From: Megalonaias nervosa
Taxonomy: Eukaryota > Mollusca > Bivalvia > Unionida > Unionidae
Direction: 5' to 3'
DNA length: 64,000 nt
NCBI GenBank assembly: GCA_016617855.1
Contig: JAECUM010006824.1
Coordinates: 58,698 to 122,697, forward strand
The notes below the pieces were generated by a model. The model saw only the letters and a program-made list of their open reading frames with translations. It was not told the origin of the DNA and did no database searches. Both the position numbers and the translations under genes were made by a program. Below, in pieces: positions 9,732 to 42,300 of this stretch; the first letter of the stretch is position 1; each line of letters starts with the position of its first letter.

Positions 9732-10028
9732 ATGGAAGAACCCACACAGATCGAACTTCTGATCAGAGCTTTGCGAGGTGTCATACGAAAGTTTTCTTCA
9801 GACAAGCCGACGGACTACTCCCCCTCCTTTCGAGATAAAAGTCAAGATACTTGCTATATCTGTCAGAAGAAAGGGTATTGGGCTACAGAATGTCCAGACC
9901 GTCAAAAAAGCAAGACCAGTGTCAAAAGAGACAAAAGTCAGGATACCTGTTATCATTGTCAAGAGAAAGGACATCGGTCTTCAGACTGTCCTAAGAAACA
10001 ACAGGAGCAGGAGGAAGAAGAAGAATAG
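9732..10028 (+). CDS. CCHC zinc-knuckle protein with acidic tail (element A)
   Basis: The ATG at 9732 (MEEPTQIELLIRALRG) is preferred over an upstream in-frame ATG because it follows the TA-rich box by about 54 nt. The protein has 98 residues, with two zinc knuckles near residues 41-54 and 71-84. The second is a normal C-x2-C-x4-H-x4-C (CYHCQEKGHRSSDC). The first reads CYICQKKGYWATEC, with Tyr where His is expected. A Lys/Gln stretch and a Glu run end the protein. Zinc knuckles of this type bind single-stranded nucleic acid in retroviral Gag and in many cellular proteins. Divergent transcription with the polymerase suggests a replication or packaging accessory; this is inference. Confidence 0.65.
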   Translation: MEEPTQIELLIRALRGVIRKFSSDKPTDYSPSFRDKSQDTCYICQKKGYWATECPDRQKSKTSVKRDKSQDTCYHCQEKGHRSSDCPKKQQEQEEEEE

Positions 10029-10204
10029 GTGCCCTCGTCAAAGGAAGAACCCCGACACGTTCAGAAAAAGAGAAGAAAAGAAGACGAGAAAAAAGTGAGG
10101 AAGAAGGGGAGGAGGAGGAAGAAACTGTAAAAGTGAAGAAATTCAAAAGAAAAGAGAGAATGGAAGCAAAAAAAGACAAACAAGAAGTCTATGAACTTTT
10201 TTAA
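10029..10204 (+). other. Lys/Arg/Glu-rich continuation after the zinc-knuckle stop
   Basis: Past the TAG at 10026-10028 the same frame continues with a very basic peptide (QKKRRKEDEKK) to a later stop, and another frame gives VKVKKFKRKERMEAKK. The purine-rich stretch may be the lost C-terminus of the zinc-knuckle protein or low-complexity DNA. Confidence 0.3.
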
Positions 10205-10413
10205 AAGTGCTGTGTTGTTTTGTGAATTAGATTGTAAAATTTGTACCAGAATAGACCAGACAGAAAAAACGTAAGTGTCTCATGGTTTTCATTTTTTAAA
10301 ATAAGGGCCTACACTCACGCACTCACACACGTACATCATAAGGTAAAAAAGGAATTTTGAGTTTTAATTGATTGAGGCAAAATGAATACTATCTCTTTTC
10401 GAAAGAAGTGAGT

Positions 10414-10429
10414 GGCCCTGAAAAGGACC
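10414..10429 (-). terminator. Histone-type 3' stem-loop
   Basis: The minus strand reads GGTCCTTTTCAGGGCC, an exact match to the metazoan histone mRNA consensus GGYYCUUUUNAGRRCC, flanked by the usual CCAAC before and CAC after. A purine-rich GAAAAGAGA lies about 20 nt downstream, where the U7-binding element normally sits. In histone genes SLBP binds this hairpin and the mRNA is cleaved without polyadenylation. No histone gene is visible upstream; the nearest open frame is at 10460-10621. Confidence 0.7.
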
Positions 10430-10459
10430 GTTGGGTGTTTGTTTTTTTTAAAAACAAAC

Positions 10460-10621
10460 TCAAGTACGAGAAGCAATCAGCCTTAACTGTCTTAAGCCTT
10501 TGCCACGGCCAAGGCCAAGTTCTGGACCTGCTCCCGTCGATGATTTAGTAGAAATCACTAGGGCTGGTATCTCAGGCGTACTAACAGGGTTGGATTGTTT
10601 TGCTCGGGAAGGTCTTTTTCT
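10460..10621 (-). pseudogene. C-terminal fragment of a basic, Gly-rich protein upstream of the stem-loop
   Basis: Open for 53 codons from a stop at 10622-10624 to the TGA at 10460-10462, without an ATG. It starts KRPSRAKQSNP and ends with GAGPELGLGRGKGLRQLRL. The stop lies about 30 nt before the histone-type stem-loop, the distance expected for a histone-like mRNA end. The peptide is not a core histone tail that I can recognise. Confidence 0.35.
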
Positions 10622-10763
10622 CTAGGGTCGTAATAAAGAAGTCTGATACATTTGTTTCAGACTCCTTAACTCTGCCACGTGAGGCTATAAATTTTGGGGC
10701 TATATCGTCCCGGGGGGGGGTCTGTAATGTATTTTCCCATTGAAGCTATATCGTCCCCCTTCA

Positions 10764-10765
<2 letters not shown>

Positions 10766-10813
<48 letters not shown>
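10766..10813. repeat. (CA)n microsatellite
   Basis: About 23 uninterrupted CA units. Confidence 0.95.
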
Positions 10814-11628
10814 TTTATAATGGTCACCGTTAATTACTTGAATCTGTCAGTCCATTACAATTTTCTGTAAAATTTGTAAAAACATTATTAGCTTTTCAGA
10901 CATATACCTTTTTGACAAAAACCTGGTTAGCACGTATGACCAAAACTACTAGAGGTAGGCAAATGGCATTTTGTTTAGCATCTTTGTAATTATCTGTATA
11001 TGAACTAATTACAACAATTGCTCAATTTTTTTTACACATTTTAGAACTATTGGGACCTTTCTTGAAAAATAAAGACACATAATTTGGGAAAAATCAGGTA
11101 AAGTAGACAAATGAAATACTGTATGCATGTTTATGTGCAAAAAACGATGCACTAATTATATTTAATTCCATTACAGTAATTTCTTACAGCTGTGTAGGTT
11201 TGTATAAAGGTTACAAGATGTTTTAGGCCCATTAAGGTCAAGTGGGAACATCAATTTCTGGCGATGTTAGGATATTGTGGAACCGCAGAGCTGAGAGACT
11301 GTTCCCTATCAAAGTTATGTGGTTTTGTGAAAAACTGCAAACTCCGCTGATTGCTGATAAATATATGTTGTTGTATATAAATTATAATGATAGGCACATG
11401 AATGAATGAATCAGATTTCTACAATGGCAGAAATCGAACTAATCTTGACAATGTGCATGCTAGACTCATTGAACCGACCATAACAGCCCTTTTTGCTTGA
11501 ATTTAATGAAAATTTCTTTTTTAACTAACACAGTTATTTAAGTGATAATTTAGTTGTAACACATATCCGACTCTGTCGTTCCTTTGGGTTAACAGTATGC
11601 TCTCTAAGACCAATAAGCTGCAGTCAGA

Positions 11629-11667
<39 letters not shown>

Positions 11668-12100
11668 ATTCAAATCATTCGAAGTTCTAGTTTATGGTTT
11701 TTTATTGTTCGAAGAACGGTGTGCCATCAGTCGAGCCTGCGCGCATAGGCTGCTGTTCCAGTAGTGTCATGATGAAGCTTTTGGAGTATCGTGGCTAATC
11801 TGGGTCAACATCTTCTTTACCATACCACAATAGTGCAGTAAAACATAGTTCTAACACTAGCGTGAAAGTTTAGCGTAAACTATTATATTGTTATTATTGA
11901 TTTGGAAAGATAATTATTCAATTTTCGGAAATATTATTACTACACCCTTTGGTCACGTAAAGCAAAATCTTTCACAGTTAGGCCAATACACTGGCAACCA
12001 TGCTGGCAGGATTACCAATATACACTAAAAAAACGTTGCTCGGTTTTCACTGTAACTCAATCACCAGTTCTCGGATGCTAAAGCCTCGGTTCCGTATCTG
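10814..12100. other. Non-coding stretch between element A and relic B
   Basis: AT-rich sequence with no supportable gene. It contains a (GA)n microsatellite at about 11632-11666. Confidence 0.5.
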
Positions 12101-12104
12101 AGCA

Positions 12105-12400
12105 CCAAGTCAGCGGTGGTTTTCAATTTCCACCAATACAATCTCAAAATCAGCAATGGTAATGAATTTATCTTTCTTGGCTTCCGCGCACAGTTTAATA
12201 ATAGCACTGAGACTACATTATGCTACCGCGAGAAATTCCGAAAAAGACATAATTATGAATGCAGTCGTATTGAAATTATTTTATTAGCTACAGCAGAGAC
12301 ACCGGATGCTATTGGTATAGCCCCGACAACAATTCTGATTGGTGCATCTATAATGGTTGCCGCAGTCAAATTCCAACAACACTCAGGCCTATAATGGTCG
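12105..12400 (-). pseudogene. Small helical protein remnant of relic B
   Basis: On the minus strand a hydrophobic stretch (DAPIRIVVGAIPIASGVSAV) is followed in other frames by KDKFITIADFEIVLVEIE. Many Polinton-like elements of aquatic invertebrates carry a small protein with a hydrophobic segment followed by a helix ending in a D-x2-I-x2-EF-x2-I-x2-E pattern, usually near the capsid genes. The match is to that pattern from memory. Frames are broken. Function unknown. Confidence 0.35.
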
Positions 12401-13699
12401 TAACAGCGAGTTCACAAATAGCATCAACAGCCTTATATATAATAATGTTATTGCGAAGAATAATTGCTCGATAGGTTGACCTTGTTCAGTCACAATACGC
12501 ACATGCACACGAACTTCTAACCAAATACTTTTTAACTTGGTACAAATGTCATACAATCACAGAAAATATCATTCAGTGAAATATTTAAATTTCCGTTATT
12601 GTGCGTTCAATGGTCCTGGAATTACGTTCATATAAAACCATACTGATTATACCATTGGAGAGTTTCTGAAACGATCGTTCTTATCGTCGTCCAAAAACTG
12701 TTAAATTGACAAGTGTGTCCTTGGTGAAAAATAGTTGAAATTTGTTTCGCAACCTCATAAACGCGGTCAGAATCCATCACTGTTATGTAATGATAAATCT
12801 AAACTAAAACACAAACGCCAAAGACGGTTAAGTACCCGCCAGGATAGATGCCATTTGTTTCAAACTGAATGTCCTCTCTGGCGATTAGTTACGTATATCC
12901 CGACTAGTGCACTTTAAAGGTGTGGTGTCAGGTCTATCACAACCATTGTTAAGAGAACTGAAAACAAATCGACGATTTGCTTAGGTTAAGATGCCAGTTT
13001 CATCCTTTACTTCGCCGATTTCTATTCCGTGAACTTGGCTCCATGTAGCTATTTAGCGTGTTGATGGGGGTATTCCCGCGATCTTTGCATCCACGTGTTG
13101 CCTTATCTCTGTAGTGGCAGTATAAAACATAATCTTTGATAAACGCAATTGACACACCATAGTATCTAATTTCCCCTATTTCATTGATTTAGACAAGGAT
13201 ATTCGCTAAAGCGCTTCGCAGCTTCAAAAGCAATATCTTGAATGTCTATATTGGAAGTCTGCAATTTTATAGTTAGATATTGACAAATCACAAGCTCACC
13301 CGGGCCGACGTCAACAACAACCCGGCTGGTAAACTAGGTCAAATCCGCTATGGTGGCAAACCTGGTGAGACGCACATCAGCGCGGCGTCTGGTCCGCAAA
13401 TATCAACCGGCATATCGTCTGCTGTTATCCATAGAGAGTATCATAGCAGTTCATTTGCAACCGCCGTAAGAATCCGCACCCACACGTGCATGAAAGTACA
13501 CGTCGACTGCCTGATCACCTCCAGTAATAAAGTAATAAATCGGGAGCAAATTACGGAAATCGTTGTGTGAAATCTGCAGACCCGCGTCATCATTTTGATG
13601 CCGGTTCAACTACGGCCACAGATTGTGATATGCACATGCTTTGATTTTCTGTGATGTTTGTCCATATTTCTTCACATCGCCATTTAACATGCAGAGAAT

Positions 13700-14706
13700 C
13701 TCCAGACACTGTTAAATTGCCCAATATCATCTTACACTGATCTTAGTCATTACCTGGATTTTGATTTTGAAACGATACAAACACGTGTTTTGTTGCGGTA
13801 AGACCATAGTGGATACTTCTTTCCCATGTAAACTGTCCCTAAACGGTGATTGGCGTCGGTTCTGTGGGATGCGCGAGAAACGGCATCGTTGACGCGGTTC
13901 CAGATTTCATAATCGACAACAAACCGTCGTCTGTAGCCAGCGAAGAAGTTAGCACAGACATCTGCAATGTTGTTGTCGACAACTCAACTTTGCAGGCAGC
14001 GCCTCCTGTAAGCCATATTGCATAGCTGGCGTTGTTCTTACTCAGTAACGTGACCGTGTGTTTGGCTTCAAAAATGACATTGCAAATATCTCTGCAAAAC
14101 CCAAGTATATGACTGAGGGGAATCTCATGAAAACCTCAATAAGTTCCATGAAGTTGTTTCAGTCGCTGCGTAAATTCTGAGTGGAAATTGCTGTTGGAGT
14201 CCATAACAACAGCCTTTGTATTTGCTGTATTATCAGCGTTTGTGTCTAGTCGAGGTCGCCTAATTGAATACGGTTGAGCTGAATGATAGGATATATCCTT
14301 AAAAACATAACTGGGCTAGTAAACTTTGAATAATCGTCGCTGTATACGACGAGTCTGAGATTTTGTCGTGGCAATGTCAATGTTCTCGAGAATTACTTGA
14401 TTTCCTTTTCGTCGATGGAATAACATGCGCTGTTGAACAATGCCATGATGCCATTGCTGACACATCCGACTTGGGTATTGGATGGATAATCATTATTGGT
14501 GGTCTGTATAAGTTTTTTCTCCATTTCTAAGAATGTCTCGCACGGAAGAAAAACCTTGACGTGTCCTACACTACTAATTATACTTTTTGGTGATCAGGGA
14601 CCCTAGCTGGGTACGAATAATACTGAAAATATCTTTTGCTTCGATCTACCAACAAAGGCACGTCAGTGTAAAACGCGAAATCGGATGCATCTTTGAATTT
14701 TGCCAT
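13700..14706 (-). pseudogene. Capsid-like structural protein remnant of relic B (tentative)
   Basis: Starts at an ATG at 14706 (MAKFKDASDFAFYTDVPLL) and continues through several stops and frame changes to about 13700. The clearest later segment is DICNVIFEAKHTVTLLSKNN followed by GGAACKVELSTTTLQM at about 14088-13958. These blocks resemble a large protein found next to the polymerase in Polinton-like elements and thought to be a capsid protein. Its position between a small structural-type protein and the small helical protein supports this. A structure-based comparison would be needed to separate major from minor capsid. Confidence 0.4.
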
Positions 14707-14911
14707 TATTTATATATTATAGGTTTTGTCTAATAACTTTTGCGAGACAACAGTAATCAGCTTCCCATTGCCATATTTGCAATCACTTAAACAGACAGAT
14801 GTGTTGAGCGGCTTTAGTGATGATTTTACTGACCGTGACTGGCATTATTGATGTAGACGGTAGTGTAATCATCTTTGGTGGAGTTCGAGTAATTAATCTT
14901 CGTAGTCGATC

Positions 14912-15169
14912 TCAAATGGATTCAACCGACTGCAATCCCAGATTTTTTAACCGATCTGCAAAGACGTTTTTTATTCTAGCAACGATTCGCACTGCAACTT
15001 GTTTAGCGATCGGTGCAATGCGCGAAGACAAAACCGCGAGGACCTTTGTTGCGCCTATAAACAGTCCCCAGGTAACATCACTAAAGCTAGCTCCGTAATA
15101 TGTCACGTGAACGGGTTTTCTCTCGTTAATAAAAGGTATGGGTATCACACATCCACGTGCGAGTGACAT
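14912..15169 (-). pseudogene. Small structural-type protein remnant of relic B
   Basis: An 85-codon open frame from an ATG at 15169. It has Tyr/Gly in its first third and a hydrophobic to basic second half (KVLAVLSSRIAPIAKQVAV). Polinton-like elements commonly carry a short protein of this plan just upstream of a capsid gene, and the order here agrees. No enzymatic motif. Identification rests mainly on context. Confidence 0.35.
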
Positions 15170-15792
15170 TATATATAAGTATAAGTTAGATCTCTAATGT
15201 CAAGTTACACTGTCAAGCTCTCGTCCACAAGGATAAATCGAATATGTGCCATGAGACCAATATGACATGAAAGATACAAGGGAACCGCTAGAGTAATCGA
15301 GAGTATAGTACTCTGGTGAAAATTTGGTGACAACCCAAACAATATGTAACCTTGGGAGTCTATGCCTCCCGAAGCTAAGCTTTTGAAAACTCTGTTTTCA
15401 TAAATATCATTGCCGGAAAACTCGTACTTGAAATTTCATACAACCTTTTTATTTTCAGTGCTGAATAATGGGTGGTCTTGCTGACACTAACTGGTATCAA
15501 ATTAATTTCTTTGACTCGGTTAAGTCATGTCTGCATCGACATAACTTGTAGTTACATGCATTAGTAATGAATCTGTATCTGTGTCGAGCATCTTTATTTT
15601 GTTGCTGTACCGCGGCTGAATTATTGTCGTCGTAACACTCGTATATCAAGAGCTTGGACAAGTCGAACACCGATGCACCAACTTAGGCTGGCTTTGCCAA
15701 CTTCTGTTTGACTTTCTTGCTGTTGAAGCTAAGAGTCCGCCGTCGAATATTTTGCGTGACTGAAATACCGGGTACTCAGTTAATGGGTCGAG

Positions 15793-17250
15793 TTATTCAT
15801 GCTCACTGTCTCGAACAAGTTCAACGCAGATTCCTTTTCGTAAATTTTTTATAGTGTTGCTTAACAAGGCATTGTTCATCAATTTGAAAAAGTCGTTCTC
15901 AAACTCTGTAGTGACCTTTCTTCGCACATACGGCGCCATCCAATTAGGCTGGCCAAATCCGAACACTCTGTGGTCTTTGCATACATGCATTTCGAGCCGT
16001 AAATACATCTGCAGGTTTAATACCTTGATGTCATAGTTGGGTTTCTTTAAGTCCGAAGATTCGGGACAAGCACTGTTCATTCAATAAACATGCGTTTAGA
16101 TTCACCCACAATTCCACACTGATATGGGGACAACCACCTGCGAGTAACCGCCAACGCTTCTGGAGACAGTGGATAATTGCTATGGGTGTGGTGAGTTCAT
16201 CCTGATACTACAGATCAGCTTAAAAAATATTCATGTTCGTCGCTGCTGTCATACTCATGTACATATTTGTTGACATCCATAGTCGTGGGATCAAGCCACT
16301 GAAACTCACCAATATGCATGTACTGAATCTTCGTCTAACCATAGAGGTTCAGAGTCCAGGTGCATGACGTTGCTATTTAGCAGCTTCGGTCATACTCATC
16401 TACGCTAGGTTTCTTTACACGAGAACAGCAGTATCTCGTCATTGAAATCCCACCGTGTAAATGTTGGTCGATATCGGTCAAAAACGTCAGCTCTACCTCT
16501 CGTCCCAAGCCATTCCTGGTGACGAGAGGTAGTACGCGGTTGAACAGATATTCACCGATATTTTCACAACCAAACATGGACAATATATTGTTTTGCATGT
16601 GCGTAATTATTGGCGGTAATTCCCCCTCGAGACAGCGATGAATGAAAGGCTTCAGTGAGTGGCAACTGAATCTCATCAAACTCGTTCCAGTCGCTCATGT
16701 ACTCGTAGGGATATATTCTTTTGCTTGTGAGTAACTTGAACGTTTCAGAGTCACATTCAATGTACTGAGGAATGAATTTAAAGCTGTCAAAGCAATGGGA
16801 AGCTTTGCTTCCTGGTGTACAATTGCTCACGAGTTTGTCCAGGCTGAAATTCGGGTACTGCAGCTAATCAATAAACTGCAGTTTTCCCAAAATGTATTTG
16901 TTCCATCCTGTTGAGGATGACGCTTATTGGCGCATTCGTTGCCGTTGCAACTGTTTGCATTATTCGGTGACCATCATACCAGCGCAGTTATGAAGCTCAA
17001 CAAAGCTTCATATTTGTCAAGGATAAATTCAAAAGAACAGATTGTATGTGATGTGTATGGCTCCTCTGTACGCACCAGTGATGTGGCAATCATCATTAAC
17101 TTTGGTACCGCACCCAAAGGGGCCATCACAGATCCAGTAGTAAGTGGCCGTAGAAAACTCGCGTTTGTCATCATTAGTCATAATTATTTCTGCGGGCGAA
17201 GACGATTTAATAAACACCTTAACCGAGTCCTGTCCATGATATAACATTGG
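15793..17250 (-). pseudogene. Family B DNA polymerase remnant of relic B
   Basis: Pieces in several frames, in the right order on the minus strand: DDCHITGAYRGAIH (within 17247-17029), matching the conserved H-CH-TG-YRG-AH block; YPNFSLDKLVSN; KRIYPYEYM and LPLTEAFHSSL (16830-16564); TFLTDIDQHLHGGISM (within 16679-16377); and NDFFKLMNNALLSNTIKNLRK (16080-15793). The last corresponds to polymerase motif B, where the usual FG after the Asn pair is gone. This polymerase family differs from that of element A but matches relic C. Many indels make it clearly non-functional. Confidence 0.75.
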
Positions 17251-17259
17251 TTGCTAAGT

Positions 17260-18740
17260 CGCTCCATCGCATCTGACGACAATAAACAAAACCTGCTTGA
17301 AACTTGTACAGCAACTTGTGTTGTATTTGACTGAACCTCAGTTGCGGAAGCATGAACATTCAATCATTCGAAGTCCGCATAGATAATTTACGGAGCTTTG
17401 ATTTCTCGTTGTACCAAAGTCAATTTCGAAATCTTCCTACCATGGTATAAATTGGGTTCTCATTAATTCCACCGCAGTTCAAGTCATAATTGTCAATCCG
17501 AAGGTACGTGTTTAATCCATGCAGGTTGCATTAACATGGAAACTTCCAAACTCTAGGCAGTTCATTTTAAACAAGTTTTTCCACAAGGCCGCATCAACTG
17601 AGGGTTACCATCAAATAGAGTTTTGGGTCTGAATATAATTTACTTCAATTCAATATTTGGCCACATCACTGTACTGATCAGTACATAATATTATACCAAC
17701 TCGTAAATGACAGTCGCTTGTACAGTGAAGTTTGATGACGTAAAATGTCTTGCACTGCTTGTATATTGACTCCACAAAACTTTTAACATTGCGTCAATCG
17801 CTTATACTCTTCATCTTCTAAATATACGACATTCTTATGTAAAGTCTCAGAGTTTCCATATATTATAATGAAAAAGACATCTTTTTCATTCACTTTTCAT
17901 TGGTGATCTTCGCTACTGCTACTATATTCACTAATTAAATATTTGGAATATTCACTAATCGTTTCGTTATCTGCAGTGGGTGGTCTATTCTAACGTCAGC
18001 GACTTCTTGGGTTTTTTTTCTCACAATATCATATTATGATTTGTCATGTTTTCTCTCATCAGACTGACCACCGTTGCTATTCCAAGATAAATCCTAAGTC
18101 GATTCATTTATCAAGATGCACCTAATATTTATTAGAAAAAGCATATAATCTCTTTTGAGCCTTTTTGCGGAACCTTTATGATGCATTTAAATAAAACAGT
18201 GATTTAACCTTTTCTGTATTATTACACTCCATTTTACAGAACATCATATCCCAGAGTTGAAAATACTCATAAATTCTTTCAAATTTTCATAAATCTGCCA
18301 TAAATACAGAAGCATATAGAAGCTAAATTACAGCAGCTTAAGGAAACTAATATATGCAGAATAGTTGATTCAGTATGGTATCGATGAATTACCCCATTTC
18401 TGCAGTAATATTTTCAGTAGCACAGAAAAGAAATTTCTATATATGTAGTATATTCACAATCAATAATAAAGTATAGGCTTGACTGTGGTCCAGTTTGCTT
18501 TACAAAAGCGTTTGCGCGACCAAAGAAGTAATAATTTTACTTCCAAAAATCAATAAAAGCTACATAGTTTTATGTTAACCGATTTTACTACGTAAAATCT
18601 TTCATGCTAGCTCGTGACGATTGGGGTAGAACCAGTAAATCCATGTGGTCTAAAAAGGCATTGATCTATATTAGCTACCAAAATACAAAAGCTCCATAAC
18701 GATACTACCCTTACTGAAGCATTATTAAAATATAAGCTTA
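17260..18740. other. Probable upstream decay of relic B, then non-coding DNA
   Basis: The minus strand at 17,300-17,900 has short peptides (VRIDNYDLNCGGINENP; TLHKNVVYLEDEEYKRL) that could be the N-terminal polymerase region, but I cannot place them. The rest up to the MAM exon holds nothing I can support. Confidence 0.3.
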
Positions 18741-18741
18741 C

Positions 18742-39052
<20,311 letters not shown>

Positions 39053-39371
39053 GATGACCACACCAGACCGGATTCTATATCATGATACTGAATCACATAT
39101 AGTATCAACATTTAAATCGGTCAGTGAGGTTATCTATCGTCACTTTGGGCATTTCACTCAATGGAAACATTTATAAAGAAAGTAAGAATGTAACGAGTAT
39201 TTGGCAAGATCAGGAAAAACTATTGCTGGCAGCCAACAATCGCTGTGAAAACGACACAAATGTGAAATTAATCAGAAAAATGTCTTTGAAAAAAGGAAAT
39301 ATATGCAAAACTTTATAGAACACTTAAAACTCTATGATAAGTCTTTGGTAGCTTTAATCCCATGCCCCTTG

Positions 39372-42300
39372 GGGGCCGTCCACATATGACGTCACACAAT
39401 TTTTGTCATTTTTTTTAAACCCCCCTCCCCCCTCGTCACACTTCGTCACAAAACCCCAAACCCCCCTCTGTGTGACGTTACAAATCTCTTACCCCCTTTT
39501 TTCCACAATTTTTTTTAATACAGAACAATAAATGTAATGTAAATTAGTTAACTATACAGACAGACAAAACAACGATCTTTTATGTAAAATAGTGTTTAAT
39601 TACTCAGGCTTTTACAAGGACTGCTTGGATAGTTAAAAGTTAATAAAATTATTTTAAAAAAATTTAATTTTAAACAAAAAACAAAATGAAATGCAAATTA
39701 AACACATCAATCACTTCAGTTCTTACTAACATTAAAGTTTCAACAAATCCACAAAAATTCTAAGGGTTTAAAATCTGAAGTATTTGTAAATGAATTACTT
39801 CTCTTCATAGTTATCATTATCCCAAGGCAAAGTAAGATGCTCCTCCACTGAACGAACAAGAAATCCATTTGTTTCTAGATTAACATCGTTTATTGGAGGG
39901 GACATTCCCTCCAAATCAAGCTCCTCCTCGTCAATCCAATCCACACTTTCTCCATTCTCCGCATTTGCTAGTATGCCATCATTTCTCGTTGCCTTCTAGC
40001 AGCGACTCTCATTGGTTTGATGCCCTTCGATGAAATAGCTATATGTTGTGAAGGACTGAGTGACTGCGCAGCATGACCAGAGAGCTGAAGTACACGTGGC
40101 ATATCTTGCAAATTTTCTCATTCAGCACAGATTGAAGTAAAGGACAATAAAGATCGTAGGGAATTGTCCGAAATGTGTTTGCTGACCGAGGTAGAATGTC
40201 TTCCGTTTGGAGACTTTGAGTTGCAAATAAGGATGGAAATTTGTTCAAGGGCTCCATCTTTTGCTCGTTCTGGAATTTTAAGCCCTTCACATGTATGAAC
40301 AGGGAGTAAAGGAGGAGGAAGAAATCTGTCTTTTATCACTGAAGTATGAGCTTCGTGCTTTCGAACAGAACGTGTTGTCATCACACTTCACAATCTGAAG
40401 CAAGTATTGGAATGAGCGGACATGGGTGTCACACCAGTTTTGATCTCTACATAATATATCCTGTTCCATAGGCTCAGAATTTAATGGATCCATATACTCA
40501 GCAATGGTTGGGTAATTGTCTACAGTCAACTGTGACCATACTTCGGCCAACGTTTTTCCGGCAAATTTAAAGTTTTTCTTCTCATGCTCAATGTCAATTG
40601 TCTTACCTCGTACGTCTAAATGGCTCCCATAGTTGTCATGAGGTAATATTAATCCAATCAATTCCCTGCTCAGTGGTGCCATCTTTCTCTCCACTCTGTT
40701 AAAAGCACTTCGTCCCGGAGCATTTGTTGCAACGAAGACAGAGTCAAGATCATGTTTCAAGAAATGGTGGATGGCAACCTTAATGACTTTTGATACCGTG
40801 GATTTTCATCCGGCCCACCATCAACAGTAAACACGAGAATTGTCTTGACCAATTTATCAGTACCAGTCCTGGCTATGGTATCGAACTCTGTCAGACACAG
40901 CAACTTTTCAAAGTCAAATCCATGGCTGAGTGCTGTTGATGTGGAGTGTTTTCCGGATCGGATGGCTATAAACGTTGGGCCAGAAAAGCCAACAGCGTCT
41001 CTGTTTCCAAGACCGTTGCGATGGATCTCAATGCCAGCATACACCGAGGGTATAAGCTTGTGCTGGGCAGCAACTACCCAGTCATGGTCAGGAAGGCTTA
41101 CTTTATACTCAACGTGCATTAGCAGTGGATTCTGCTTATTGGCAGCGACCAGACCAATTGGGACGCGACATTTATCGTCCTGGCTGATAAAACAAACCTC
41201 ATCCGGTCCAAGAATGGAAGACAGTTCTTCCAAATGTCTTATTGTTACTGAGCAAAACTGGCCATTAATATGTTTAGTGTGATAATCATTTTGCGCTCTA
41301 ATTAACTTTACGGGGACAGTGGTTATTTGACGCTTACCTTCTGACGATGAGCTACGCTTAGGAAGTAGACCAAGGTGTAGTCCACTGCGACTTATATTGA
41401 AGCCATCTTTTTTTAAATGCTCTGTTAATGGATCTAAGTTTTGATACTTCTGTAGACTTCGAACTGTCTTTTTTCATGAGCAGTTGAACCATGCATTGCG
41501 ATATCCAGTATAGTTTGCAAAAGCAATGGTTGTTCCTCTTCGATTTTTGGTTGACCACATCTGGCCCTGATATTCAGTTTTGTGCGCAGTTCAGGATTAT
41601 CTTCAAATAAAGCATTCCGTTTTGATTTTTTCAAATCCCTTGCTTTCTGTGATCTTCTTTTATCATCAATATTCCTTGTTAGTTTCTTATCCAACTCAGT
41701 TTTTCTTTTTTGTTTGTCTTTTAACTCTAAGTTCTGTTCATTTGAAAACAGTCCTTTTTTCTGCCGATTATACAAATCAAAGAGGTCAGAATTTATGACA
41801 TCAATTTGTGACTTCAAATGTAATTGAACAGTAGCATTTCACTGAGTAGTAAAATGGCTTGTAGAAGGCAATGTTTCAGAAGTAATGATATTCAAGACAG
41901 TCGGTTGTTCATTGGACTCGAAATTATCCTGAGTAGAAACTTGTTTTGAAAGTGATGGTGCTTGTTTTGTCCAAAAGTTAAGAAGTGATCATGTTAACAG
42001 AGACAGCCTTGAGCTCTTGCAACATATGGTTAACCTTTTCAGCCAAATCTGTGTCATTCTTGATACCATTCCACTTTATAATATGTTCATCTTGGCACAT
42101 CTATTTGGTTTTTGTAGGATATGCTAGCACATTAGCGTTAAATAAAGACCAATATAATTTATTTTTATCCATTGCTATGGGCTGCCGAAAAGTCATGAAA
42201 TTAAAACTAACGTAACACTGACCACCTTACGTTGTATGGTTTCAATAGCGTAAATGTTACTAGCCCTGCACGCTGACTCAGTCCTCAAAATTCGCCTCTC

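Noticed and set aside
10414..10700. Core histone gene upstream of the stem-loop
   Set aside because: No frame shows a histone fold or tail; the nearest peptide ends GKGLRQLRLIASRT and does not match a histone I recognise.
40845..41282. Long plus-strand open frame
   Set aside because: It is antisense to the transposase, whose minus-strand frame carries recognisable motifs.
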